Shown piece after piece: positions 20,877 to 30,213 of a DNA stretch of 64,000 nt (positions within the stretch are counted from its first letter, which is position 1; each line of letters begins with the position of its first letter). The DNA comes from Gracilariopsis chorda (taxonomy: Eukaryota > Rhodophyta > Florideophyceae > Gracilariales > Gracilariaceae). A program made the position numbers and the translations under genes. The stretch lies in contig NBIV01000094.1 of the NCBI GenBank assembly GCA_003194525.1, positions 124,001-188,000 of the forward strand, in the 5' to 3' direction. Below the pieces are notes generated by a model. It searched no databases and was not told the DNA's origin. It was given only the letters and a program-made list of their open reading frames with translations.

Positions 20877-21440
20877 TCAATATGAAGACTGGAAGGAGTT
20901 CACACAATTCACATGGTCTTTAACTGTATTCTTCAAAGACTCATATTCATCCGCCCTTCTGACCAGGAAGAACTGAGCAAGATCTATATGTTCCACGACA
21001 GCGTTCCAAAGAAGTCCATACTTGGCTTGTTCGTTTAAACCAGCCTTATCGAAACACTGATCCATATCCTTCAAATACTCAACAAGTTCCAGTGCTCGAG
21101 GTTGACATGCCATTACTTTCCTAATAAGCTCTTGCGGTTCTTCAACAACTGCAAACATTTCCAGTAGCGAACGTTTTACTTCAGAGTAGTCGAAAGCCTC
21201 TATAGACAAAGCTCCATCGATTGCATACGTATCATAATAGAAGTCAAATGGTTCACCACCAAGATATCCGATGATTTCTGACGCTCTCTCTTCCGATGAC
21301 TTTCCCTTCATAATGATATTTTCATAATAGAAAAAGAATTTGACGGCATCACCTTGTGAACTACCGTCGAAGATATATATGCAAGAGCGCGCATTAGAGG
21401 CATCGGCCCTCCTCATGAGTACCATGTTAGCGCTGCACAC
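20877..21440 (-). pseudogene. Element A Gag (capsid-like)
   Basis: 187 codons, first codons overlapping the 5' LTR edge; a second Met (MVLMRR) lies at the LTR boundary. It contains IFDGSSQGDAVKFFFYYENI and ERASEIIGYLGGEPFDFYY, resembling the retrotransposon Gag capsid N-terminal pattern (FxGxxxxAxxFxxxxExxF...). It ends at a stop 46 bp before the ATG of the zinc-knuckle/protease frame, so the two may once have been one polyprotein. No enzyme motif is expected in Gag; the assignment relies on position and weak pattern. Confidence 0.65.
21405..21424 (-). other. Primer-binding site candidate of element A
   Basis: Immediately internal to the 5' LTR the minus strand reads TGGTACTCATGAGG. Starting with TGG it could pair with the CCA end of a tRNA. 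It differs from the site shared by elements B and C. The tRNA is not identified. Confidence 0.4.
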
Positions 21441-21696
21441 GAGCGGCGCCGAGAATATTTATTATTGTCTGTCTGTGTGTCTCTGTCTTTTTGTGTTTTT
21501 TTTGTTCCTTCTTGTTCATTCTGCAACCGAGGGCAGTGAAGCAAACCTACTTATATTCTTCTCGGTTCTAGCAGAAATCTTACATGTGGCAAGTAGCTGG
21601 AGGGTTACTTGCCATGCTACCCAATAAAATACGGAATAGCAATGACATTGCTAACTTATGTCATTGCTATCATACACGTGTGTTACACGTATCACA
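21425..21696 (-). repeat. 5' LTR of element A
   Basis: Partner of 14035-14303. It starts TGTTAG and ends ATCACA on the plus strand. It contains a run of pyrimidines with TTTTTGTGTTTTTTTTG, and GCAATGACATTGC as a small palindrome. Confidence 0.9.
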
Positions 21697-22640
21697 AGAA
21701 GCACGCTTGGGTAGAAAAATATGCCATTACAGTACCAGTGTTTGCCCGTATTTGTAACGGTGTGCTAACAATTTACCCGGTTTTTAAAATTTTCAGGAGC
21801 AGCAGCAAAGCTCAAAACTCATTGCCTGTTGCCGAAACTTCCGCTTCTTCTGCTCTGCACTGGTTGTGCACTCTGCCACGTGGCACATTTCACAGCCAAT
21901 GACTGTTAGCGAAGTGCTACGACTACTGTTTCGGATCTACTTCTCCCATATTGGCTCTGGCGCAGCTCGTGGAGTCATTATTACTGTGCCATGCTAGACA
22001 TGGATCCAAAAATATATACTTGTCAACAACCGTGTAATAATTTTCTGCGGCATTAGATGCAAATTATCGGATGTGGAACGAAAGAAATGCCACTGCAGTA
22101 AGGGCCATTCTATGACTTTCTTTACGCGGAAACAGTGAACGCAAAACCTGAAGCCGTCCAATAAAACGACGGCACGTTGCAAAACGTAAAAGCCTTAGTT
22201 AATTTCGGTCTGTAGCTCAAAAGTTTCGAGGTCATGTGAACGATATTTGAGCTCACTTTCATGCTCTTGTTTAATAAGTAGGCTCCTACAAATCACTTTT
22301 GTAAATATGACAAGATGCATAAAAATTCCATGCACAAAACAAGCTCAAAAACGCCTCAAAAGCATTGCAAACATCACTTTTTGTCCGATAAAGGTCTCTA
22401 ACTTGGAAGTACCCAACTTAATGAAATTCAGAGTCTAAATCTAACCGTTCTAAATGTCATTGAAGAAGCGAAAGAGATTATAACAGCTGCTGCGATAGAT
22501 ATTTACACATCTAAAGCCATATTCAAATGCTCGAAGATTGCAAGAACACAAAATTCTCGATTATCAACAAAGAATCTCCTTAAAACGCACAAACTGGTAC
22601 AGAGTTCAAAACTCATGGCGGAAATACTGAAGCCAGTGCA
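21697..22640. other. Spacer between elements A and B with a dispersed repeat
   Basis: No gene recognised. The stretch 21941-22020 shares GCTCTGGCGCAGCT, ACTGTGCCA and ATGGATCC in the same order with 40131-40190, and the flanking sequence also aligns loosely (about 21790-22020 against 39965-40215). This marks an unidentified dispersed repeat. The five bases before element B are GTGCA. Confidence 0.5.
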
Positions 22641-23248
22641 TGTGGTATTCCACCAACGACCGTAGAGTCTCGGTAGCAGAGGTGGATATCCACGGGTAAC
22701 CACGTAAGCGGACGCCGCCTTGCGGGCCACTGTCCAGTAACACAGGCTCGGGTGCCAAACGGTGATGTCTCATGAGTGCACGAACGGACGAAGAGTCGGA
22801 GGGTTCGGAGATCTCAGTGTCGAGTACAGCACAGGAATACCTGAGAAAACTGCACACAACGCCAAGTAAAAGGGGCGAAACGGGAGTCAGTAATGATAGG
22901 AATATTAGGAGATCCTCTAAACGAGAGTTGTAGCCCAGATACCGTTAGGCACTGATGCTACAGGCACTCCAATGTCATAAACGACTGAGGATTCCTGTAT
23001 TTTACCACTTGGGTAAGAAGTTAGTCGTTGGTTAGCGTCCGCCTTCCTCACCTGGGCTTCAGCCCCTTACTAGGCCTCTAAGGGCAGCGCGATGGCCTCA
23101 CTGTCAAGCCTATACGTGTGCCACCCATTAGACAGTTCTTTTCATAGCTGTCGCTCAGTAGCGTTAACCTCAACGTCAATTGATGAGTTGCATCCCCCAA
23201 CTTAAGCGATAATCGGCACTCCGAATCTATTGCATCCTGAATGCTACA
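22641..23248 (-). repeat. 3' LTR of element B
   Basis: 608 bp, matching 32557-33255 apart from substitutions and a 92-bp insertion in the latter. Its ends, TGTGGTATTCC and GAATGCTACA, form an imperfect inverted repeat. Just inside is a C-run (23251-23257), G-rich on the element's own strand, a possible polypurine tract. Confidence 0.9.
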
Positions 23249-23289
23249 CGTCCCCCCGTTAAGAGTGGAGCGCGCACGACGCAGGAGCG

Positions 23290-23296
23290 TATAAAA
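23290..23296 (+). promoter_or_regulatory. TATA box for the antisense gene of element B
   Basis: TATAAAA lies 42 bp inside the 3' LTR on the plus strand, 107 bp upstream of the ATG at 23403. Between them is a C/T-rich leader, and the ATG context is CACAATGA with A at -3. Together these look like a complete small promoter for the antisense frame, separate from the LTR promoter. Confidence 0.6.
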
Positions 23297-23402
23297 GCGA
23301 CTTCGCCAAGCAGCTCTCTGCACATCATCTCGCTCTTTAACGAACACAAGCAATACCAATCTCACTCTCTCAAGTGTCTTTGCTTTTTCTTGTGTCGACA
23401 CA

Positions 23403-24996
23403 ATGAACAAATATCCACCCTACGTGATTCCGCCGTCATCCTATGACGATCTAGACGCTCCTGCTCAGCCTGCAGCCACTTCACGTCATCATCCGACACC
23501 TTTGTCACAAACTGCGCCATTGCCGCAAAGATCTTCTGGGCCAGCGGTCCCCGCGTATGTTCTGCCTCCTGGCGTACAAGCTCCACAGCCACCGATCCCC
23601 GCAGGTTCTTTCCCTTCGTATTCGGAGTTGGTGGGGCGTGCTCCTTTGCGAAACTTGAACGTGTACGCACGAGCTCCTTGGTTCTTCCCAGCGGCTGTCC
23701 GCATTGAAGAGCTTATCGGGAGCTACGTGGTCGCCGGTCGACCTCCTGACCGTGGCCCATGGTTTTCCCTATACACAACGGATTGGTTGAGCCATTGGGC
23801 CCTGTTTGATTGAGCAATAATTCGTCACCAGGGCAAATCCATGGCGGAGACCCGCAGACAATTCTTGCGACTGGTATATATGCGGATGCGCCGCGTCATT
23901 GGGACGGTTCCCTTGAATGAGGATTGAGGTCTCCATACTTGGTATGCCCGCACCGGCGGAGAACTTTACGCATATGCCGAGAACCTGGCTCATCTGGATA
24001 TCCCCTCAGTTCCGTGCGGAATTCCGCTTCCTTTGCAAACGCGACATCCTCTACTGGGACGTCCCAAGGTGGGAGCAACGTGCGAGGTCGCAACTCGGGT
24101 ACCTTGTACCATACCAAATGTTGGAAATCGACCAAGTGCGGTTCCGTTCGCCCGTTCGGCGCTACACCCCTATCCTGAGGCAATGGCATAAGATCGAGAG
24201 TCTTCGTGGTTGCGCTGTGGAGCTCCTTCCTGCCTTGACCGACGTGGGGTCTGCCCTTACGAACGATCCGTTCTCCGGTTATTGGATAGTCGTCTACACC
24301 AAAGTCATTGCCAAGGTGGCTTTGTATGTCCTGTGGGACGTCTATGACACATACCTCTTGTGGTACATGAGCCTAACTGCTCGGCGATACGCGAGAGAAC
24401 TCGACCTGTCCTTGATACTTGGCTGACGAGCCAACCAGGAGGAATTCCGTTTTCTGATAGACGTAATAGACCAGATTAACTGGAGCCTTGTGCCAACTGA
24501 ACAGGTAGCGCGTGGGTCACATGACGTCGATCACTTTCCGGGGAGGAACGGCCCTGGCGGTGACTTCGTGTGGTATGATCCTTTGACCAGTCAGTACATC
24601 GATGGTGCCCACGCGAAACACCTACGTGAGAATCCGCGAGCGATGCCCCCAACCCAGCCCACTGGCTACGTATTTGAACCTGCTTCGCCCAATCCTGACG
24701 CTCTCTTCGACGAACTGGGGAATCTCGAAGCCGATGCTGAGGCGGACGGGGAAGCCATGGAGGTATCTTCACCATATGCGGGCGATGACGTCGAACCGAG
24801 TGCTGTGGCGATGCAGACCTCTGCTCAAGTGCCTGGTCAACCAATTGGTACGGGCAAAAAGGGCGAGCTCGGCATGTTGAGGCAATTCCTCCTAGACGCT
24901 AGCATTCCGCCTGACCAGATCCCCGGTGGTCGTCAGCAGATTCTGAACCTCTTGCGCCACTGCATGGACGACGGTCCAAACAAGAACACGTGCTGA
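23403..24996 (+). pseudogene. Antisense accessory gene of element B (homologue in element C)
   Basis: A coding region of about 530 codons opposite to gag-pol, in three pieces: 23403-23813, a part read in two frames around 23814-24000, and 23917-24996 broken by one TGA at 24424-24426. It starts with a Pro-rich segment, then PSYSELVG and ARAPWFFPAA, then a Trp/Tyr-rich globular part (RAEFRFL, SQLGYLVPYQ, RGCAVELLPALTDVGS, SGYWIVVYT, DLSLILG), and an acidic C-terminal region (QPTGYVFE, EADAEADGEAMEV) with a final helix GMLRQFLLDASI. All these motifs have counterparts in the same order at 46692-48517 in element C. No known domain is recognised; it is neither an envelope nor a Pol protein. Precedent: some plant gypsy elements carry antisense ORFs in the same place. 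Confidence 0.75.
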
Positions 24997-25187
24997 GAGC
25001 CTTACCTGGATCGTATGACTTCACTTACGACTAGACGTAGTATAGCTTGAGGTAAAACAAATCCTCACCTTGTCACTTCTTCAATTCTATCTTCTTTCTT
25101 CTCCTTTCCTTCTCCATGGTTCCACTTATGTGACTCTTCACTCCTTCTCTCTACTCATGAGAAAATGCTCCGCTCCGTGATTCCCAA

Positions 25188-25754
25188 TTACGAGCTAGTG
25201 CGTCCTAGGACGATTAGACTGACGAGGGTGGCATTGATATTCTCTTCATCCAGTTTCGCGCGCCTACAGTAGGCTAACACCAGAGATAATGAAAGATGAG
25301 CGGTGGGCTCCCAGGTGTTGCTATCCGACGGATATCCGTACCAGCGTACTCTGAACAGCGGACTGTTGTCCTCATCGTCCCATCCGAGAGCCACGATACG
25401 TTTTATAACGTACTTCTCATCAATCTCGGGTTCTCCCGTCTCTGTGAGTTCACCTTCGGCAGTGGCCGTGAGCTTACGAGTGTCCTCGATTTGGTAGCCT
25501 TGCGACGAAAGATTTCGAGTTGCGAGTTGGCGCATGTCAGGGCTCCTAACGACGGACCATTCCTGGCCCATTGTCATGGAGTCACCAGTTTCCTCCGGTT
25601 CTGCAGTTGCCTTCAACTTCTTTTTCGGCTGTTCCAATTCAATTGGCGGTCCCACGACGCTTCGCGTCGCTTGGTGCTCGATACTTGTCCATGGGGGCTC
25701 TTCCTTTTCCGGTGGTACTGTATCCGGCATGTTGGGGGTGTCCCGTTGTTGCAC
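25188..25754 (-). pseudogene. Element B integrase tail with chromodomain
   Basis: 188 codons. Residues about 115-170 form a chromodomain: YVIKRIVALGWDDEDNS, LFRVRWYGYP, NTWEP and a final LVLAYCRR helix, with the aromatic residues that build the methyl-lysine cage (Y, W, W). Chromodomains at the end of integrase direct chromoviruses to marked chromatin. The first 110 residues are low-complexity linker. It lies in a different frame from the preceding integrase segments, so it is separated by frameshift, but it is the natural C-terminus of Pol. Confidence 0.8.
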
Positions 25755-26094
25755 GGCATCCCGTAACGTCGGGTCAGCCGAAAAAACCTTTTTAAGTGGT
25801 CATGCCACTGCTCTGACATCCCTATCATCCTGCGTTGTTACTTCTGCGGAGATGTCCCGACGGTTCCGTGCTTCTGCACTTCCGGAGTCGACGGGCGACA
25901 GTGTGTCCTTTGGCTTGGCGCTCTCGCCTTCATCTCTTTCAGCGAGTGGCCTTTGCTTATTGAGGTCGAGCTCCTGCGTTCAGAATTTGGAATTGCCGTC
26001 TGTTCGGGTGTTCTCGTGCGACTTTTCCGCGATCTTCGCAAGCTTTCGTGAGGAAAGAGCAGCGTGCTGCACCGTAGCGGCACGGATTGCTTCG

Positions 26095-26523
26095 TTAGGG
26101 CCGGAAGTTTGGGCTGGGCCAATAAGATTGCTCGTTTCTGAAAGTCGGACTATCGACCCATCCTTCGAGGCTTGTCAGCCATCTGTTATGCCTTGCGCGC
26201 CGTGTGGCAGGATATTTTGAGGCTAAAGTCTCCCTCTTTGGCTCGTCGGCGAATGGCGGCGGCACCAGTGGCTGTGGCAGCTCCTGTGGCTCGATGCGTT
26301 CACGTGCAGCCTGCTCTCGGTGCAGGTCAGCCTCGGGGCTTGGTGCACGCACCCCCCTATCACGTGAGACTCGTTCTACGTCATCAACTTTCTTGATCAA
26401 TGCAGTGTTTTCGTCAAACTCGACAACTTCATACGACCCTGTTGCGATCGGCGCGAGTTTATGCCGACGCTTACGCTCGTTATTGTCCTTGGAGTTCTCT
26501 CCATCTTTGCGGTCGATCCTCAC
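26095..26523 (-). pseudogene. Element B integrase C-terminal linker
   Basis: Contains RKRRHKLAPIATGSYEVVEF, a variant of the GPY/F module (HKLxPxxxGPYxVxxxxxxT) found after gypsy integrase catalytic domains, followed by a Glu/Pro-rich linker. In element C the equivalent reads HKLSPVADGPFKVVSV. It is out of frame with both the core and the chromodomain part. Confidence 0.7.
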
Positions 26524-26598
26524 GAAGACTTGTCCTCCGAATTGAAGATCCGGTAAAGCCGGTCGTAGGTTCCCATCATAATTGCGCTTTTACCTGGC

Positions 26599-28167
26599 TT
26601 AGGCCTTTCCCATGTCTTCTGCCGCTTGAGCCGCGCGTGCGCGTAGCTCATTCCTCCAGCGTAGTTGAAACTGGGTAGGCGTCTTCTCCTGGTCCCTATC
26701 CTGCCAGTCAATCTCGATCGGCAATGCTGGCGGGCGGTGTGATAGTACCAGCTCAAACGGTGCCAATTTCTTTGTCGAATGTACTTGCGTATTGTACGCA
26801 TAACACAGTGTATCTGTATACAAGTCCGAATATTTGGGATAGTCCGCAATGTAGTGCCGTAGCGCCGCTAAGGCTGTGCGGTGGTACCGCTCCACTTGGC
26901 CGTTACACTGAGGATGGTAGGTCGTGGTAAACACGTTCTTGACGACCAGTATCCTACATACATTTTGTAAGAAGCGTGTAACAAATTGATTACCATTCTC
27001 TGAGAGCAGAACCTCCGGTGGGGCAAAGTAATACACCCAATGGTGGCTAAACGCTCGTGCTATCACGGCTTCAGTAATCCGTTTAAGCGGAACAGTCCTT
27101 ACCAGCTTGGAGAAGCGATCGGTGATTACCAAGTGGTATCGATTTCCTCGCTTAGAGCGAATCAGCTCGCCAAGAGTGTCAATGCTGAAATACTGTAGGG
27201 GCGCTTTCGCCGGGAATAGCTTCAGTGGCTTCTTATTTCTCCACAATTTCACTCTGTTCTTAGCGCAGGTTGCGCATAGCTTAGCTGTTGCGTGACAATC
27301 GATTGCCAAGGTTGGCCAATAGAAGTCCTTCCTGAGGCTCAGGTAGAGTTTCTTTCCTCCTGGATGACCAAATAGCTGTGAATAATGGGCCAGATGCACT
27401 ACCCTGCTCTTGAGCCCGTGAGGTATCACAATCTGATCATGCTTTTCGACATTTCGAATAAGAATAACGCGATCGTTGAGACGAAATGGTAACTCCTCCC
27501 CCCCGCTAAGACGGGAGCGGATGCCCGCACAGAAGGGATCTGTGAAATGTTCATGTAAGAGCTCGTGGAGGAAGACACGCTCCAGTTGTTGGTCAGCAGG
27601 CGTTTCCGTCGTCTGGGCGACAAGAAGGTCGAAGTAGTATTCGTACTCGTCGAATTCCTCCAGCATGTCTGGTACCATTTCCACTTTTTGAGAATCCCTC
27701 ATTAGCGAACATGGGATGTCATCATCGACCGGTAACTGGGTTTCGCACAAAGTTTCCAACCGTGATAGCGCGTCAGCATGCACGTTTGAAGTTCCCTTCT
27801 TGTAAGTGACGGTGAACTCCAACTCGGAAAGGCGCAAGCGCCATTCCATGAGACGTTCCGCAGGGTCGGAAATGGACATAAGCCATCGCAGGCAAGAATG
27901 ATCGGTATTGAACGTGAAATGGACACACTGTAGGTAAGGCCAAAGGGTCATAAGAGCCCATACCACAGCAAGGCACTCCTTTTCTGACACCGAGTAATTC
28001 CTTTCTGCCTGATGCAGGGATCGAGACCAGTATCCGATGGGATATCGTTTCCAGTCCTTATGGGTTTGAAAAAGGGCACAACCTACTTGATAATCGCTAG
28101 CGCCCATGTCGACGGAAAAGGGGAAATCCGGTTTCGGAAAACTGAGCACAGGGGCTGAGGTCAGCAT
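26599..28167 (-). pseudogene. Element B RNase H and integrase core
   Basis: 522 codons. RNase H has VDMGASDYQVG (D20), FNTDHSCLRWL (D89) and HADALSR (D132). The integrase zinc domain has H261, H268 and C298-x2-C301. The core has D330 (FSIDTLG) and E426 (GQVERYH), but the middle residue, expected Asp in LSDNG, is Glu390 (LLSENGNQF). The spacing (59 and 35 residues) is that of a normal DD35E core. The substitution would remove normal catalysis. The core runs into ELVLSHRPPAL before ending. The frame starts with CTG, continuing from a broken reverse transcriptase. Confidence 0.85.
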
Positions 28168-28332
28168 GCACTATAGCGGTTCGAAAGCTTCCGTTTCGGG
28201 GTTTCGGAATTCCTGCAACTGTGAAGGCTGACTTGTTTTCAAAAGGGCATTGAGAGGTCCAGCGATGTGCGAGTAGCGTGGAAAGAATCGTCTCTAAACG
28301 TTACAAAGCCCTAGAAAGGCTCTTAGTTGGGT

Positions 28333-29021
28333 CTATGTCTTTGGAGGTTTCGCCTCACTTATTGCAACCGTTTGCACTTCCTCCATCTCCAAGGTACCTG
28401 GCTTGATCCGGTGTACCAAATACTTGACTTGTTTCGTGAACCATTTGCATTTCTTGGTCTTCAGTGGGTTCTTTGCGTGGTTGAGGCATTTGAGGATCGC
28501 CTCCACGTCGTTGAAGTGTTCTTCATAATCACGGCTGAAGATAATGATGTCATCAAAGTAGACTAAGCAATTCTTCCACTTATACTGGGACAAGATGATG
28601 TCAATAGCTCGCTGGAAGGTGGCAGGGGCATTCGTCAACCCGAAGGGCATTCGTTTGAAGCGATACAGACCCGGGTGGCATACGAAAGCGGTTTTGTCGC
28701 AGCGATTGGCACTTGCCAGTATCCCCAATTTGCGTCTAGCGTAGTAAACCCATTGGCTGTTCCAAGATTATCGATACATTCATCCATTCGTGGAAGCGGG
28801 TAGGTATCCCTGACCGTTACTGCATTCAGTTTCCTAAAGTCAACGCAAAAGCGGAGGGGACCATCGCTCTTTAGCGCGAGCACAACTGGGGACGCCCAAG
28901 CGGATTGAGTGGGCTCAATGATTCCCTTCTCCAACATGGAGGTAACGTGCTCCTGTTCGATTTGTCTAGTACGCGGTCCTGCACGGTAAGGTGGTTGTGC
29001 AATGGGTCTTGTACCCGGCAA
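28333..29021 (-). pseudogene. Element B reverse transcriptase
   Basis: Two overlapping frames. The first (29021-28635) begins PGTRPIAQPPYRAGP, a conserved start in these elements, and has FCVDFRKLNAVTVRDTYPLP and TLDANWGYWQV with the first catalytic Asp. The second (28728-28333) has MPFGLTNAPATFQRAID and CLVYFDDIIIFS with the YxDD box. A frameshift near 28700 joins them. The thumb between 28168 and 28332 is poorly preserved. Confidence 0.85.
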
Positions 29022-29209
29022 AGTGTCGATATGATGATCTGTCGCGGCTATCTAGCCAATACGGCCGTTCAACATGTGTGAAAACTTCAATAGTAGACGG
29101 CTCAAAATCGGTTGATACGTCTCTGGAACGTGTTCCATTTTCACGCCCTCGGGGTCTTTTCGGCTTTCTCTTCGGAACCGTTCTCCTCCTTCAGTGGTTT
29201 CATGCTATT

Positions 29210-29629
29210 TTATTCCTCCATCAGGGTCGGGGGTGGTTGCTGCTCATCCTTTGATGTTAACCCGAGGACGTCAGACGTCATTACGCGCATCGGTAACATC
29301 ATAGAAGGGTGAGGTAACGCAGTCCCAACGACCTGATTCTTGTGCGACCAGCATTCGGTTGAACCGTTATTACGGACCAGAACCTCAAATGGCCTTTTAG
29401 GTTCTACCTGAGCGATGCAGCTCGCAATGAGTACTCCATGAGTGTGATAGAGTGCCGAGTTCGGCTGCACCACAATAAGTCCATGCTTTTCCGTTGTGGC
29501 GGTCACACACGCCTGACATTGAGGGGGATAACAGCCATTTGGGCGACACGAATCTTCGGGGAATTTCTGCCCTGGGAGGCTTAATATTTCTGTGAAAGAG
29601 GCAGTGGTAGAGCGGAAGCGGGCCCTCAC
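29210..29629 (-). pseudogene. Element B protease-to-RT linker
   Basis: 139 codons with KHGLIVVQPNSALYHTHGV and KRPFEVLVRNNGS, the linker pattern between gypsy protease and reverse transcriptase (VxPL...xxxGxxxV...F.V.V.N......KxQxVG). The equivalent in element C is at 53392-53574. It overlaps the protease frame end by a few bases and ends before the RT start. Confidence 0.6.
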
Positions 29630-30213
29630 AAGGGTCGGCTTACAATAGGTACGGTCGTACGGTCTTCCAGCTCAATTTCCCGACTCTTCGGACGAATAGC
29701 CTCGATAAACTTATCACAATAATCACAACCCAGCACCACTGGCGCTGCTAACTTGGAACACACGATGAAAGGTAACATTAAAACATGATTTCCGACTTGT
29801 ACCACAAGCAGTATTGTTCCAAGAGTCCGTATGGGCCTCCTGTTAGGGTCCCGGATATCCGATAATACTGCCTCCTGGATTCGAGCCTGCTGTTCATCAT
29901 TCAATCCCGATATCTTGATGAAGTGCGGGCCTGCACCCGTGTCGAGCACTGCTAAATTGTGTGTCACGAGCAGTTGTGAAGATCGAATGTCGGCATAGAT
30001 CTTATAATTACGGCGAGCCATGATCATGACGAAGTCCATCCTTCTTCCTTGGCACACATATCGTCTCCTAGCGTGTGTCAAACTGCAGTCAAGCTGCACC
30101 TGTTCTCCCACATTCGAAGATCTATCTGGCCTCAGAAGGACCTTCGGCGTAACTTCCCGCGAGTGGAGTAATGTCGGAACCCCGGCCAGCATAATGGGAT
30201 CGATCCCTGCCAA
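29626..30213 (-). pseudogene. Element B aspartic protease (retropepsin)
   Basis: 195 codons. The active-site loop is intact, LAVLDTGAGPHFI, and the flap-to-end motif APVVLGCDYCDKFIEAI corresponds to the PILGxDF motif. The protease cuts the Gag-Pol polyprotein. The N-terminal 90 residues are a linker from Gag. A similar sequence with the same DTGAGPHFI is at 53766-54266 in element C. Confidence 0.85.

Larger units (their letters stand above)
14035..21696 (-). mobile_element. Ty3/gypsy LTR retrotransposon, element A, with antisense ORF
   Basis: Two direct repeats of about 270 bp (14035-14303 and 21425-21696) start TGTTAG and end ATCACA and enclose Gag, zinc knuckles, protease, reverse transcriptase, RNase H and integrase in that order on the minus strand, the gypsy order. 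Flanks are AGGAG on the left and AGAAG on the right, a 4/5 match that may be a decayed 5-bp target duplication. There is no chromodomain; the integrase ends in a GPF-type module. The 2.4 kb between integrase and the 3' LTR holds a plus-strand coding remnant, itself split by a solo LTR. Pol has three nonsense codons, and the protease and zinc sites are damaged, so the copy is dead. Confidence 0.9.

Noticed and set aside
24476-24844. Minus-strand frame of 122 codons inside the antisense gene of element B
   Set aside because: Arg/His/Pro-rich shadow of the plus-strand protein, which has a homologue in element C.
23403-24996. Reading the antisense genes as retroviral envelope proteins
   Set aside because: They run opposite to gag-pol, have no signal peptide or transmembrane anchor visible, and share no envelope motif.
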